A DNA stretch of 64,000 nt, from NCBI GenBank assembly GCA_017311315.1, contig CM029653.1, positions 40,298,412 to 40,362,411 of the forward strand, in the 5' to 3' direction. The position numbers and the translations under genes are program-made. How positions within the stretch are numbered: the stretch's first letter is position 1; each line of letters starts with the position of its first letter. The stretch is from Dendrocalamus latiflorus (taxonomy: Eukaryota; Streptophyta; Magnoliopsida; Poales; Poaceae). The notes under the pieces are model-generated. The model worked only from the letters and a program-made list of their open reading frames with translations. It was not told the origin of the DNA and did no database searches. Below, one piece after another: positions 1 through 11,835 of this stretch.

Positions 1-1320
1 ATAAGTATTACCATGTAGGATATAAAATGATATGGAAGAGAGAGAGAGAGAGATGAGTATAGAAAATTGAGTCGTCTCTCATACAACAATCGACTGTAAT
101 ATGAGAAACAAAACACATTGTGTTATAGATGAGCTATCTATAAAAACATATAAAAAGATAATATATTATAGTAATTATTTTTAGTGTTGTCTATAGATAA
201 TATGGAATGTTACTATAGACAGTAGTTATTTATACTATTATACATATCCTTAGCAATGCTTACTCCACAGGCATGGCGGCGATCTACATGTGATAAGGTA
301 ATTATGAAACCTTGATTAATGTACAATGTTAGGCGCGCGGCGATCTGCGTGAAATAAGGTAGTTATGAAACTTTGATTAATTACCATGTTGCTTCTATTG
401 CTTGTTATCATAGGGGATTCCTGGACTCTTTAAGTGGGTGAGTTCTGAAAGTCAAAATACCACCCTGAGAGGATGTCATATACATGAATACATCGAGGAC
501 TATCCACATGGGATTAGAGCTAGAGAAGGAAGGTGTGTGTGTGTTGTGACTACCGGTCAACCAGTGGATAATGGAGGTTATGGGAGGACAACAAAGAGGC
601 TATTCGAAGCCTAAGACTTATGATAGGGAGTAGTATAGAGAGCTAATACCATCCTTAGCTTTTACTTAGACCTTTTCTTACAAAAATATTGTCTCTCTTC
701 TCCATGATGCTCTAGGAGCCATATGTATAGCAATGGGAAAGTTATTTATACAATACACCCCCAGTAGCCTCTTATAGTAAACGGCTTCATGACTGGCAGA
801 CCAAAATCATGCTGCTTGCTTCTTGGCACCCTGCGTCCTTTGGCCCACTAGATTGTTGCCTTGAGGGTTTGCCCGCTTTGTTTCGATCACTGCCGTTGGC
901 ACTTGTCAGGAGCACTCTGCACCGTACATGTGTCCGTAATCCAGATATGGGACATGCAACATGGGTTGTTGCACTAGTAATGGGGGTGTGCCTGCCTTGG
1001 CGCCATTAATGCCGCTCTCCCATTGGAATTTAAATGATGTAGTGCTTGAGTTGAAACCATTTCCTTCTTCATTTTCGCCTTGCCCATTGCCATTGCTAGT
1101 CGCGCCTACTCACTGTCAAGCTTTTTGGGCTCCCGCGTGCTTGTTGATTGTGATGACTCGAGGGAGTGAGCGCGCCGAGTGGGGTGGTGCATTGGCTGCA
1201 TCATCAAGTCATGGTGGTGAGGACACATGGTGCTAGCTCACCGCTGGTAAGTTGTGGAAAACATTGGAGAATGTGATCGACTCATTTGTCAACACTGGGC
1301 TTGCTATGTAATTAAACACG
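1..1320. other. Non-coding flank, no gene recognised
   Basis: AT-rich sequence with a short GA microsatellite near 41-54. A diverged direct repeat of about 60 bp lies at 277-330 and 338-390; both copies carry a GGCGATCT start and the block TTATGAAAC(C/T)TTGATTAAT. Open frames at 809-1236 show no recognisable domain and are probably chance or decayed transposon sequence. Confidence 0.5.
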
Positions 1321-1329
1321 TAATGGGAT

Positions 1330-1480
1330 TTTAGCGTAGTGGGCCAATTGGGCACAAGGTGGGAGCCACTCCCCTATTAGCATGATATGGTGTGTAGGGA
1401 ATGGGGAGTCTGTTGACATTTGGCAGGACCCCTGGGTACCGCACGACACTTTGAGAAAGGCATGATATCATACGAGGAAA
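1330..1480 (+). mobile_element. LINE (L1-type) reverse transcriptase C-terminal fragment
   Basis: Around 1388-1450 one frame reads WCVGNGESVDIWQDPWVPHD, closely resembling the short conserved stretch (W-x-G-N/D-G-x-x-I-x-I-W-x-D-P-W) that follows the reverse transcriptase domain in plant L1-type LINEs. The frame is interrupted by stops within 30 codons on either side. It is a decayed remnant only; no poly-A tail or target duplication was found. Confidence 0.5.
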
Positions 1481-1806
1481 CTAATTGGTTAGTAAGGTGT
1501 CAGACCTTGCTGTGTATGGCTCATACACACACACACACAAGGTGAAGCATATATTTTTTAGACACAACCCTACAGGGGAGACATAGTTGTGTGGGGTTAT
1601 GAAATAATGTGGGCAGTGGGGTGTGTGGAATAAATTATACCAATGACCTTTTGTAACCTTAATTGCAAAAAGAAACTCTTCACAGACAGTACCATTGCGA
1701 TTCAGTTTCTGGGGATGTAGGTATTGCCAAACCATGTAAAGAAATCCTCATGTCTCTTTGCGTACTTTTGTGTGTGATATTATTCCTCGTTGAGCATTGC
1801 CGTCGG

Positions 1807-2305
1807 TTCCAACAATTGGTATTAGTGCGGCGTTGGGATGGCAGTGCCAGGTGTTAGGTTTGAAGTGGTGAAGCTTGACGGTACATGTAACTTTAGATTG
1901 CGGCAGACGAGGGTGAAGGATCTGTTGGCGTAGCAGAGATGTTCCAAGGAGTTGCGCGAAGCAAAGCCAAAGTTCATGGAGGATGACGATTAGGAGTTGA
2001 AGGAGTAGGCAGCCGCGATTATACATATGCATCTTTCAAATTAGGTTATATATCATGTGATGGATGTGACTTCTTCGAAAGAAATCCGGGACAAGTTGCA
2101 TACTTAGTTTATGTCCAAATCCCTGACAGATAAGTTGTATTTGACGCAAAGGTTGTACAAGCTAAAGATGAGGATGGTTTTGATCTTGTACAACGTGCCA
2201 ATGTCTTGAATCAGGTGATCATTGATCTACACCATCCTAGCCCAAATTTCATATCTGGTTTGAATGCGGTCATGCTTTGGTTTGCTGATTAGTGAGGGTT
2301 GTTCG
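1807..2305 (+). pseudogene. Ty1-copia gag remnant with LTR end and primer-binding site
   Basis: TTCCAACA (1807-1814) looks like an LTR 3' end and is followed by ATTGGTATTAG, a degenerate primer-binding site resembling the usual copia TTGGTATCAGAGC. A gag-like reading frame starts at ATG 1838 with RFEVVKLDGTCNF, then TRVKDLLA, VIYHVMDVTSSKEIRDKL and MSKSLTDKLYLTQRLYKLKM, the order expected for Ty1-copia gag. At least four in-frame stops interrupt it. The frame runs up to the MITE at 2310, which inserted into it. Only the gag portion remains; pol is absent. Confidence 0.72.
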
Positions 2306-2309
2306 TATT

Positions 2310-2484
2310 CAGCGGCGGATCCAGCGGTGGGGCCGGGGGGGGGGGGGGCTCGAGCCCCCCTATCGCTACCGGACCCTTGGAGCCCCCCCTAAATTTTTAG
2401 CTATGGATGTATAATGTAGAAGGAGCTGAGGTCGAACTGAAGATACTTCAGCCCCTCCAAAAAAATTTCCTGGATCCGCCACTG
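2310..2484. mobile_element. hAT-type MITE with 8-bp target duplication
   Basis: Imperfect terminal inverted repeats CAGCGGCGGATCCAG (left) and CTGGATCCGCCACTG (right) bound 175 bp that include a long G-run (2334-2348). The 8-bp direct repeat TTCGTATT flanks it at 2302-2309 and 2485-2492. An 8-bp duplication and CAG/CTG ends fit the hAT superfamily. It has no coding capacity. It interrupts the decayed copia gag. Confidence 0.85.
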
Positions 2485-2870
2485 TTCGTATTAGTTGTGT
2501 CTGATGGTTTTTAACTGCAGATAAACAGTAGTAGTTGAAAGAAATGATTTTTAGAGGAAAATGTAAGTGATAGAGAAAGTAGAGGAAGATAAATGTGCGA
2601 AACAAAAATAAGAGAAGTAAGATATATAACGTATCTGACAGAGATGTTTGTATTGGTACGATGAGGCCGAGTCGCGAGAGCCGTGTAAACCTGGTGCAGA
2701 GCGTGCCGTGATAATGCTGTGCACATCAACCGCGCGCCCAGAGAAAAAGTTCGCGCGCAGTGGCCAGGCAAAGCCCGCGTTCGTCGCATTGCCTCCTCTC
2801 GCCGGCGTGCGGCGTACCGCCCCCCATCATCATCCATAAAGAAACGTGAGGAAAACGAGTTCAAATTCGC

Positions 2871-3051
2871 CGATTTTTTTCCAACCTGCTCCTGCTGCTC
2901 GGCCCCGTCATCACGTACACACGCGTGCTTGTCAGCAATCAATGAGGCCAGCCGAGCAAGAGCTAAAAAATTCCCCGATTTTTCCCAGCCTGCTCTGCTG
3001 GTCGGCCCCGTCATTTTGTACGTACACACACGAGCTTGTCAGCAACCAATG
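2871..3051. repeat. Diverged direct repeat pair, about 105-bp period
   Basis: Units at 2871-2944 and 2976-3051 each contain CGATTTTT, a CCTGCTCnTGCTG block, GGCCCCGTCAT, a CGTACACAC stretch and CTTGTCAGCAA(T/C)CAATG in the same order. Overlapping open frames here (2511-3070) reflect this GC-rich repeat, and I see no protein family in them. The stretch from 2493 to 2870 holds nothing else I recognise. Confidence 0.7.
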
Positions 3052-3292
3052 GGCCTGTTTTATTAGTTGAAGTTTATAACTTTTATTTATATTTATGTTT
3101 TTTGGTTGTTCGTATGAGAAATTATAGAGTAACAGAACTCATGTGTGATTTTTATTGATATAAATAAAGTCGGTATAATATATACTATAATTAACTAGTA
3201 TATTTTATCTTAAAAAAATACTCTATTTTAAAATTAATTATCGTAAAAAAACGAAAAGTAGTTTTTAGACAATAAAATGAGCAGGCCAATAA
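3051..3292 (+). mobile_element. MITE family A, copy 1
   Basis: About 240 bp running from GGGCCTGTTTTATTAG to GAGCAGGCC. Family hallmarks are a TTGTTCGTATGAGAAATTATAGAGTAACAGAA block, TGATATAAATAAAGTC, TATACTATAATTAACTAGTA and a run of A before ATACTCTATTT. The same order recurs at about 9636, 17385 and, inverted, at 16430, 22690, 30750, 57755 and 58180. It lies just upstream of the transporter gene and may form part of its distal promoter. Confidence 0.6.
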
Positions 3293-3608
3293 AGCCAGCC
3301 GAGCCGATCATTGCTGCTGAATCGACATACCAATCCGCGGCTTCTTCTGGATCGTCCGCAAGGTCCCAGTTCACCTCCCTGCCGTGTGGAGGTGGTGTGG
3401 CGCTGGGCTTCTCGTCCTACTTTTTGCCTGCCTCCAAGAAACCATCAGCTGCCCCTGCACCGGCCCCTTCTTCTCCCTATCCCAATCCGTCGTTTTGGTT
3501 TGGTTCCGCTTTTGGCATAGGATTCTTGGGATTGCTGTTCAGTGGGGATTCTAGGATTGTGCCAGTCTTGATTTCGATCGGAGTTTTGGCTTTGGGAGAG
3601 CTGCTGCA

Positions 3609-5375
3609 ATGGTGGAGGTGGGGGGTCGGGTGCGGCGGTTCCTGCGGAACCGGTGGCTGGTGTTCGTGGCGGCGATGTGGATGCAGTCGTGCGCCGGGGT
3701 GGGGTACCTGTTCGGCAGCCTCTCGCCAGTGATCAAGAGCTCGCTGGGGTACAACCAGCGCCAGGTGGCCGGCCTCGGCGTCGCCAAGGACCTCGGCGAC
3801 AGCGTCGGCTTCCTCGCCGGCACGCTCTGCGCCGTGCTCCCGCTCTGGGCCGCGCTCCTCATCGGCGCCGCGCAGAACCTCGTCGGCTACGGCTGGGTCT
3901 GGCTCGCCGTCACCCACCGCGTCCCCGTGCCCCCGCTCTGGGCGGTGAGACCTGTTGCCCCTCTAATTTAGTCTTTCCGTTTCCGATGCTTCCGTTTCGT
4001 TCTTCATTCCTGCCGTTGTATTGGTTGCATGGTCGTGTTCATCTGTCCGGTTCTTGCAGCCTCATGCCGTCATGCGCTACAGATCATTGCATGTTTTTTT
4101 CTAACGCCTAGTACTAACTTCTCTAGCTTTTTCTGCCGTGACTTTTTGCACGATGGTTACTCTGGAATTCGTGATTGAAATTTAGGAACTTATATGCAGT
4201 GGTTGTTGAGGTTTCAGTTTCATATCACGGTGTGATGCTGTGATGTTCCGGTACAGTTCTACTGTGTTTTGTACGGTTGAAGTTTCCAAGATTGGGATCG
4301 GAAACTAATCATGTCCCGTGTCTTATGCTCTTTCTTCAAGCAGGGTGCTACTTTCCTTTAGTAAAAGCACGAGCCTAGTGTTCTGATCATCTGAAAACAA
4401 ACATGGGTCAATCACGCATCCTAATTGGAATACTCTTTCTTATAATATACACTGCATGTCTATCTGCAAGGATGGAGAGTTGCTGTTCGACTTTTGTTTA
4501 GAAAAGGCGGCATATTCCTTGATTTGGAATACTGTTGCAGTTGGACTTCAATGCTTTCTGTTAGTCGTATTAAAACGCAGTATTGAGTCACCTTGGAAAC
4601 TAAAGGATGTTCATACAAAATACTGAAGGTTATATATTCAGAAATCATTCTCAGATTTTCATTGGCTCAAGCAATTTATTTTTGTGCCGTATGACATGTA
4701 CGAAGAGTATTTTAACATACTACCGTGGAACGTGCCTCCTTGTCGTCTGAGGTGTACTTTTTCTTAGAAAGTGTTGGAAAACATTCTCAAGTTCAAATGG
4801 TTCATATCAATGCTTTAGCCTCAAGATCCTTTTCCACTCCATTGAGCAGTGTTCAACCTAGAACTTAACTGTGGATTATTATTAGTATGTCCAATACAGC
4901 TGCAACAGAACAACCTAAATTTTTGTGGATAAATAAGTGAAATAACATCCCCATGAGTAGGTAGCTGTTAAGAAAGATTGTCATGTCTAACTCTTAAAGC
5001 TCCAGACCGTGCCTTAAAAGAAAGCTCCATGCCTTGGGGTAATATTCTGGTAGCTGTTGCTACTTGCTGCTGTATTTGGTACGGTTGACATTTCTAAGAT
5101 TGGGATCAGGATCTAATAATTTGCCATGTGAAATTTTCAAGCAATATAAGAGACCTTCAGTAAAAGCACAGGTTTAGTGTCCTTATCTGTCCATGAGGAC
5201 GAAGAGTTGATATTCTTTTGTACTTTTGTTTTTAAAAGAATTTAGATACTTTCACATGTGGACCAATACTATTTGTCATACAGAAAAAAGCACTACATAT
5301 GGTTTCAGTCACTTTTGAACTGAACTTATTTTCATCTAAGATACTGAAAGTTTAATACACACTTCTCTTGCATGT

Positions 5376-5434
<59 letters not shown>

Positions 5435-8400
5435 AAACTTCTATTCAGAAACAATTCTTAGTTTTAAATTGTCTTAAACAATTAATTTATTATCTTTCTG
5501 CTGTATGACATATTCAAAAAATTATTTAACATGTTACCTGTTGATTAGCATGCCTCATTGTCGTCTGAGCTATGCTTTTTGCATAGAGAATGTAAGTGGT
5601 CACTTTCCTGCCTTCCATGTGCCTTTAGTTTATACCTTCATTGTCTAATATCAATATTTTAGGTTCAAGATCTTTTTTGACTCCTATGCATTGCAAGCTA
5701 CAACTTCACTGTGGGTGATTATTGGCATATGAATACGGCTGCAATAGAATTGCCTAAATTTTAGCGAATAAGTGAAAAGACAATATCTAGACTGCAAGCA
5801 ATCTGGCACTAGCATAGATATGCAACGCATCTGCATGAGTAGCTAGTTGCAACAACCTTCAGTAATCCGTCTAATAAGCTGACAGACAACAAATCAAAGA
5901 GTAAACATGCTGGTTTGACAATAGTAAAGAATTCTTTATTTCCACAGCCAGTTACACTATGTTTGGGTGATTTTGATCTTTTTTTAGATGACTTGGGATT
6001 TAGTCATTTAGTACAGTAGTACCTCAATGCATAACCTGGGTAGTTTCATCAGAAATGAATAAATAAGATCAAAATATTTCCTCTTAAAAACATCAAAATA
6101 TCTAGCTTGAACTCAGCAGGCCACCAACTTAAAAAAAAAGCATGTTCCAGTTGAGCTGGGATTCAGCTGAACATCCGGACAACAAACCTAGTGGATCTTT
6201 GACCAGTTCCCTCCAAAGTACGTACCTACCACCCAAATTGCTCTGGTACATTCTGGTACAGGATTCCATGTCCTCATTTCAGTTTGTGGCGTTTGGAACC
6301 TTGGATCCTTTCATAACTACAATATGCTCTAAACGGATTTTTGTTTACCTTTTGTATTCCTTAAATTATTTTTCTGTTTGTCGTCACTTGGTTCTTGAAC
6401 TAAAAATTTCCCGTCTCCCTGCAGATGTGCATTCTGATCTTCGTTGGTAATAATGGTGAGACATACTTCAATACTGCTGCGCTTGTCTCATGTGTTCAGA
6501 ACTTTCCCAAGAGCCGTGGACCAATTGTTGGTATCCTAAAGGGATTTGCTGGTTTGAGTGGTGCAATCCTAACACAGATTTATGCAATGGTACACTCGCC
6601 TGATCACGCTACACTGATCTTCATGGTTGCAGTTGGCCCAACAATGGTAGTTATCGCATTAATGTTCATTGTCAGACCAGTTGGAGGCCACAGACAAGTA
6701 CGGCCTTCTGATGGTACAAGTTTCACATTTGTATACAGTGTCTGCTTGCTCTTGGCCGCTTATCTGATGGGTGTGATGATACTGGAAGACATTGTTAACT
6801 TGAGTCATACAGTGATGGTCTTGTTTACCATCATTCTGATCGTCCTCTTGCTAGTTCCAATAGTCATCCCTATTATACTCAGTTTCTTTTCAGATGACAA
6901 TGAGAGTGTCTATGCAGTACTGTTGCCATCACCTCGGAGAGAAGAAGCTAGTGCATCAGCATTGTCAGAAGAGCAAAATGAGGTTATACTCAGTGAGGTG
7001 GAGGATGAAAAGCCAAAGGAAGTTGATCTACTTCCAGCCTCAGAGAGGCAAAAGAGGATTGCAGAACTGCAGGCAAAGCTATTCCGGGCAGCTGCTGTTG
7101 GCGCCGTCAGGGTTAAAAGGAGGAAAGGTCCACGACGAGGAGAGGATTTCACATTGATGCAGGCTCTGATCAAGGCAGATTTTTGGCTTCTATTTTTCTC
7201 CCTTCTGTTGGGCTCAGGATCAGGTCTCACTGTTATTGATAATCTCGGACAAATGAGCCAGTCATTGGGCTACGACGACACACACATTTTTGTGTCGATG
7301 ATTAGCATTTGGAACTTCCTTGGACGTATTGGTGGGGGCTACTTTTCAGAGATTATTGTCAAGTAAGAAATCTTTAGTAGCTCTTTACTGACACATCAAA
7401 TACCTTTTGTGTGCCATCTGATGAGTTTTTTTACTTCATATGGAAGAGCATTCTCCAATAGTGAATTGCATAACAGACGAATGCTTTTCTGTAGCACAAA
7501 TTTAATGTGCATGCTGACTAGCTCATCACTCCTTGCTGACCTATGTTTTTCTTAAACCATAAGGGGTCGTTTATTCCTTTTTATTATTATTAAAATGCAT
7601 TTCTTTTCTAGCCTGGTGTAGCTTATTCCTGTTCTATTGAAAACGAAAAATGACAGTACATCAGCCTGAGAAACGCAAAGTAGAGAAGCATAAGAAATCA
7701 AAACACAGAACACACTGAGACAAAGATTAGATGCCTGGGCTAACGAAACTAACAAAACTAACTGCGGGCAGCTAGTACGCAATATCTAGATTATCTGTTT
7801 GGTCGATCATGAGCGATATTCTTGTGATCAATTAATGCAGTGTGTCCCTAAGTAGGTCAACTCCGAATATAGGTTGTGTCTTTTTGTATTTAGGGACTTG
7901 CTCCCCTTTTTGCCTCATCTTGTTTGTTGATGGTTTCCGTCTCACCTTTTTTTTTTCAGGGATTATGCATATCCAAGGGCAATTGCATTAGCAACAGCTC
8001 AAGTGTTGATGGCAATTGGGCACTTCTCCTTCGCAATGGCTTGGCCTGGCACAATGTACATCGGCACACTGCTTGTCGGACTTGGCTATGGTGCCCACTG
8101 GGCAATTGTGCCAGCTGCTGCCTCCGAACTGTTTGGCCTGAAAAATTTCGGAGCTTTGTACAACTTCCTTACAGTCGCAAACCCAGCAGGCTCCCTAGTT
8201 TTCTCAGGCATTATTGCTAGCGGCATCTATGACTATGAAGCTGAGAAGCAGGCTCGCCAGCACCAGAACTCAACATTGCTGGCACTGCCTGGCAGATTGC
8301 TTGACATGGTCTCCAATGTCGCTCCACCACTGAAGTGCGAGGGAGCCATCTGCTTCTTCCTCTCGTCTCTGATCATGTCAGGGTTCTGCTTCATTGCTGT

Positions 8401-8473
8401 CGTCTTGAGCTTGATCCTGGTCTACCGGACGAAGATTGTGTACACGAATCTATACGACAGACCACAGACATGA
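3609..8473 (+). CDS. Nodulin-like major facilitator superfamily transporter
   Basis: Three coding exons: 3609-3944, 6425-7362 and 7960-8473 (336+938+514 bases), giving 595 aa and TGA. Donors are GTGAGA and GTAAGA; acceptors are CTGCAG and TTTCAG. Joins read LWA|MCIL and V-K-DYAYPRA. Residues from about 10 to 260 match the plant nodulin-like domain: RWLVFVAAMWMQSCAGVGY, YLFGSLSPVIK, then FVGNNGETYFNTAALV and SRGPIVGILKGFAGLSGAI. A charged cytosolic loop (about 265-350) precedes a second MFS half containing DNLGQMSQSLGY and FLGRIGGGYFSE. Roughly 12 membrane spans are expected. The substrate is unknown; relatives are plasma-membrane or vacuolar carriers. ATG 3609 starts the conserved N-terminus. 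Exon 1 is very GC-rich; intron 1 is 2480 bp and holds an AC microsatellite. AATAAA occurs at 8885. No defect is seen. Confidence 0.93.
5379..5432. repeat. (AC)n microsatellite in transporter intron 1
   Basis: An uninterrupted run of about 27 AC units inside the 2.5-kb first intron of the nodulin-like transporter. Likely length-polymorphic. Confidence 0.97.
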
Positions 8474-9948
8474 AAGATCAGTCATCAAGAGCCAGAAGGC
8501 ATTAAAGCTCCAGAGTTGTCAAAATATGTTTCTATCTTGAATCTTCCCTCGCTCTGCTGATTCTTTGGAGAGCAGAAGCTCGAAGTTTTTGCGTCTTCCT
8601 TCGGTTTATGAGTATATTTCTTACGGTGTCACAAATGTCTGCTGATTGGCATGACACTCGTATTCCCACAACTCCTAGTGGATAGTTAAATATTCAGTCA
8701 TCAGTGGCTACAGAGGAACGGTTCAGTATCTTGAAGCATCGGAAGTGTGTGGTCGATTTGTGTTTTTGTCTGAACTTCTTCAGTATTAAGCTGGAAATTT
8801 TCGTATGCATGTAGTGAGCGGGAGATCTGTTTATCATCAGTATGTCAGGGAGGAAACATTGTTCTTTCTGATATGTTGAAACACAATAAATTGTCTCCAT
8901 ATTTTCGAAAAACACAATAAATTTTCTGAACTCTGCAAATAGGAAAGCTCAATCATATACGTAAGTGTACTAAATCCGAGACAAACCACATGATAATAAC
9001 TGTGTATAAGATGATGTTATGTCAGAGGTTACATGTTTAATTTTCACTAAGATAGGTGTGAAGTAAGATTTGATTTGTTTTGTGAAGAGAGTAGAATTCA
9101 TGTTTACATCTTTACGAAAACACATGACAAAACCAAACACAGCAATTTGCACCATCTGATCTAGTATCATGCTGTTTGCAAGTTCCCAGCCTTATTTTCA
9201 GCTTATGACTTATAGTTTTATCTAAACAAACAAACGGAATGGTTTTAGGATAGCTTTTTGAAGTGGCTTATCGGTATTCGGTTTGTTCGCACAAGTGCTC
9301 GCGTTAGAGTTAAAAGTCATCAGCCGCATCCAAAAAGAACGAACCATATGGCTTATGGCTTCTTCGCCAACCTTTCGAAGCGGCTTATTGGGACATCTTT
9401 TTTGAAGTATTTTATCAGCTTATCGATATTTGGTATGTTCGCACAAACGCTTGCTTTAGAACTAAAAGCCACCAACCATAGTCATAAATCAATAGCTACA
9501 GTTGGAAAGAACTTACCTGAGCTCCCCTGTAAAGGCGAAAGTAGACTTTTCTTTTTTTTGGAAAACGGATATTTTTGAATCTCGTAAGTCGGTGGATAGG
9601 CAACATTTCACACAATTCATTCAAGACAAGGTAGACCTGTTCTTTTTTGCTTTAGCTTATGGCTTTGGCTACGGTTTATGACTTTTGAGCTATTCGTAAG
9701 AGAAAGTACGAAGTAATAGAAACTCACGTGTGATTTTAGCCGATATAAATAATGTCATCATAATATATACTAAAATCAACATATAAACCTCGGTTTAGAA
9801 AAACAAACACACCGTTTGAAAGTTAGTTACATTAGAAAACCAGTTTCTAGAAACCGAAAAGGGAGTCCTTCGAATCCTCGCATCATTTTCTTCCGCCGCA
9901 AGCCGCCCTTCCCACCAGCCTCCACCGCCGCGCCGCCGGCCACGCGCA
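8474..9948. other. Transporter 3' flank and MITE debris, no gene
   Basis: Positions 8474-8900 are probably 3' UTR and flank, with AATAAA motifs at 8885 and about 8914. Between 9180 and 9500 there are two partial repeats sharing a GGCTTATCGGTATTCGGT / CAGCTTATCGATATTTGGT block followed by GTTCGCACAA and TTAAAAGTCAT/CTAAAAGCCAC. These look like fragments of a MITE, not a gene. Confidence 0.55.
9636..9832 (+). mobile_element. MITE family A, copy 2 (diverged)
   Basis: Contains CCTGTTCTTTTTTGCTTTAG, GACTTTTGAGCTATTCGTAAGAG, TAATAGAAACTCACGTGTGATTTTAGC, CGATATAAATAATGTC and ATATATACTAAAATCAAC in the family order. It lacks a clear right end. Confidence 0.55.
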
Positions 9949-10238
9949 TGATGGAGTTGATGTGTTGGTCGTGCGGCGAGGGTGCGTGTGTCGAACCCCT
10001 ACTTGGGCGCGCTAGTTTGCACCTCCTGTGGCTGTGTACACGACGCCGGCGCCGCGGAGTTCGTCCACCAGGCGGCCTTCACCGAAGAGGGCCGCCCTGA
10101 CCTCCGTGCCTCCCCTTTCGTCCACTACTACTCCCAGTCGCCCTACTGTGACCAGAAGCTCGTCGCTGCCTCCATCGCCATCACCTCCATCGCCACCTGC
10201 CTCAGTCTCTTGCCCACCCGCACCAAGAAGGCCCTCCG
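9949..10238 (+). pseudogene. TFIIB-related factor, N-terminal zinc-ribbon pseudogene
   Basis: The frame from ATG 9949 reads MMELMCWSCGEG; after one frameshift near 9985 the next frame reads ALVCTSCGCVHDAGAAEFVH, then FVHYYSQSPYCDQKLVAASI and AITSIATCLSLLPTRT. Two CxxC pairs separated by about 20 residues followed by a basic/aliphatic helix resemble the zinc ribbon and start of the first cyclin fold of plant TFIIB/BRF-like factors. Compared with a functional gene it has a frameshift, no introns seen, and stops at an LTR that begins at 10239. It is therefore a truncated, probably retro-copied fragment. The family assignment rests on motif memory only. Confidence 0.5.
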
Positions 10239-10683
10239 TGTCAGGATCCGAATTGATTAGGTCTGATTACTATTTAGATTTAGGGGAAGAAATTGGGATA
10301 ATCTGTATTTCGCCAAATGGGAAAGAGTAAAGGAAGGAACAAAATAAATAACAGGTACTAACTAGGGTTTTATTTCACACATCATCCAATACAAGAGGCG
10401 GCTTAAATAGCCTACAAATAACAGTAGTAGCTCTGTTGACAAAAGTAACAGGCGTGATCGGGAACAGTAACGAAAAATAAGGGTGACGAGTGGTCAAAGC
10501 GCTATCTGCGTGGTCAAAGCACTATCTCCAGATCCCACCGTCTAGCCTTCATAACCTCCTGCAAGCGACGATAACCAGATTATATCATTAGATGAAAGGG
10601 TATCAAAGAATTTCCACCTTCGGATAACTGAAATATTACGCTGCCTGTTTCCAGAACTACCCAGATTTTTCAGAAACCTAACA
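10239..10683 (-). repeat. Ty3-gypsy 3' LTR
   Basis: On the plus strand the block begins TGTCAGG and ends CCTAACA, the short inverted ends expected of an LTR. Next to it at 10684-10699 the minus strand carries a polypurine tract (GAAGGAGGGGGTAAA) directly before TGTTAGG. The LTR is about 445 bp and belongs to the gypsy fragment that continues to about 11835 on the minus strand. Its partner LTR is missing. Confidence 0.75.
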
Positions 10684-10710
10684 TTTACCCCCTCCTTCAT
10701 ATCCTTGTCC

Positions 10711-11835
10711 TCAAGGATTGAACTGTGGAAAGATTCTACTAATGAAGTTTGCGTCTCCCCAGGTTGCAGCTTCAGTTAGCAGATTAGCCCATTGAACCAC
10801 CGGTTCATTGTTCCGAGGTATCACCCTCCTCTCCAGGACTGCCATTGGTTCAGTTAAAATGCGACCCTCTCCATCCACTAGAGGCAACTCTGGGCTTGGA
10901 ACCACCATCGGTCCCAGATGTTTCTTTAGCTGGCTAACATGAAAAATTGGGTGAATTTGACACCTCTCTAGTAGTAAAAGTCTATAGGTTGAACTTCCAA
11001 TCTTCTCAATGATTCCGAATGACCCACAATATCTAGAATGAAGCTTTAACACTTTGTGCAATCCAAGAGCATTGTGCCTATAAGGTTGTACCTTAAGATA
11101 AACCATATCTCCTTCCTCCAAATTCCTTTTTGTTCTATGCTTATCAACAAAAAACTTCATCCTTGAGCTAGCTTTTTCCAAATTAGTTTTGATCACTTCC
11201 TAGGCAGCTTGTCTATTCTGCAATCTATTCCGATTCTCCTCAGCTGCGAATTCTGGCAGCATAGCTTCTATTATCATGGGTGGCTTTATGCCATACAAGA
11301 CTTCAAATGGAGTCATTTGCAATGAAAAAAAGAAATGTTGTGTTATACCACCATTCTGCTTGAGATACCCATGACTTCCACTTTATAGGATTAGCAAAAA
11401 TCATGCGCCTCAAATAGTTTTCTAGACATTGATTGACTCCTCCGTTTGACCGTCAGACTGGGGGTGATATGCACTAGTAAGTCTCAATTTGACTCCTAAA
11501 GCTTGGAATAATTCTTGCCACAGATTACTAGTGAACACCCGGTCCCTGTCAGAGATTATCACCACTAGAAGCCTATGTAACTTGTACACATTATCCATGA
11601 AGAGATCAACTACATCTTTCACTAAATATAGATGGCTTAAGGGTATGAAATGAGCATAATTTGTGAATCTATCTACTACCACCATGATCACATCTTTTCC
11701 TTTGAATTTAGGTAGGCCTTCTATGAAGTCCATAGTGATATGAGCCCAAGCCATCTCTAGAAATGGAAGCGGCTGCAATAGCCCTAGGTATGGCACATTC
11801 TCGGACTTGTTTTTTGATAAATTGCACATTCACAG
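10711..11835 (-). pseudogene. Ty3-gypsy integrase with C-terminal chromodomain-like tail, truncated
   Basis: Two minus-strand frames form the end of a gypsy polyprotein. The upstream one (11829-11422) starts at the second half of the HHCC finger (CNLSKNKSE) and gives the integrase core: WAHITMDFIEGLP, VVVDRFTNYAHFIPL, VIISDRDRVFTSNLW and TSAYHPQSDGQTE (Asp and Glu of the catalytic triad visible). The downstream one (11196-10711) has DMVYLKVQPYRHNALGL, YRLLLLERCQIHPIFHVSQL and a tail VQWANLLTEAATWGDANFIS like a chromoviral chromodomain. Stops and frame changes at 11197-11421 separate them. Protease, RT, RNase H and the 5' LTR are absent; the break is near 11835. Confidence 0.9.

Noticed and set aside
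3277..3732. 151-codon frame overlapping the transporter start
   Set aside because: It is out of frame with exon 1, has no domain, and lies over the 5' UTR; at most an upstream ORF if transcription starts that far up.
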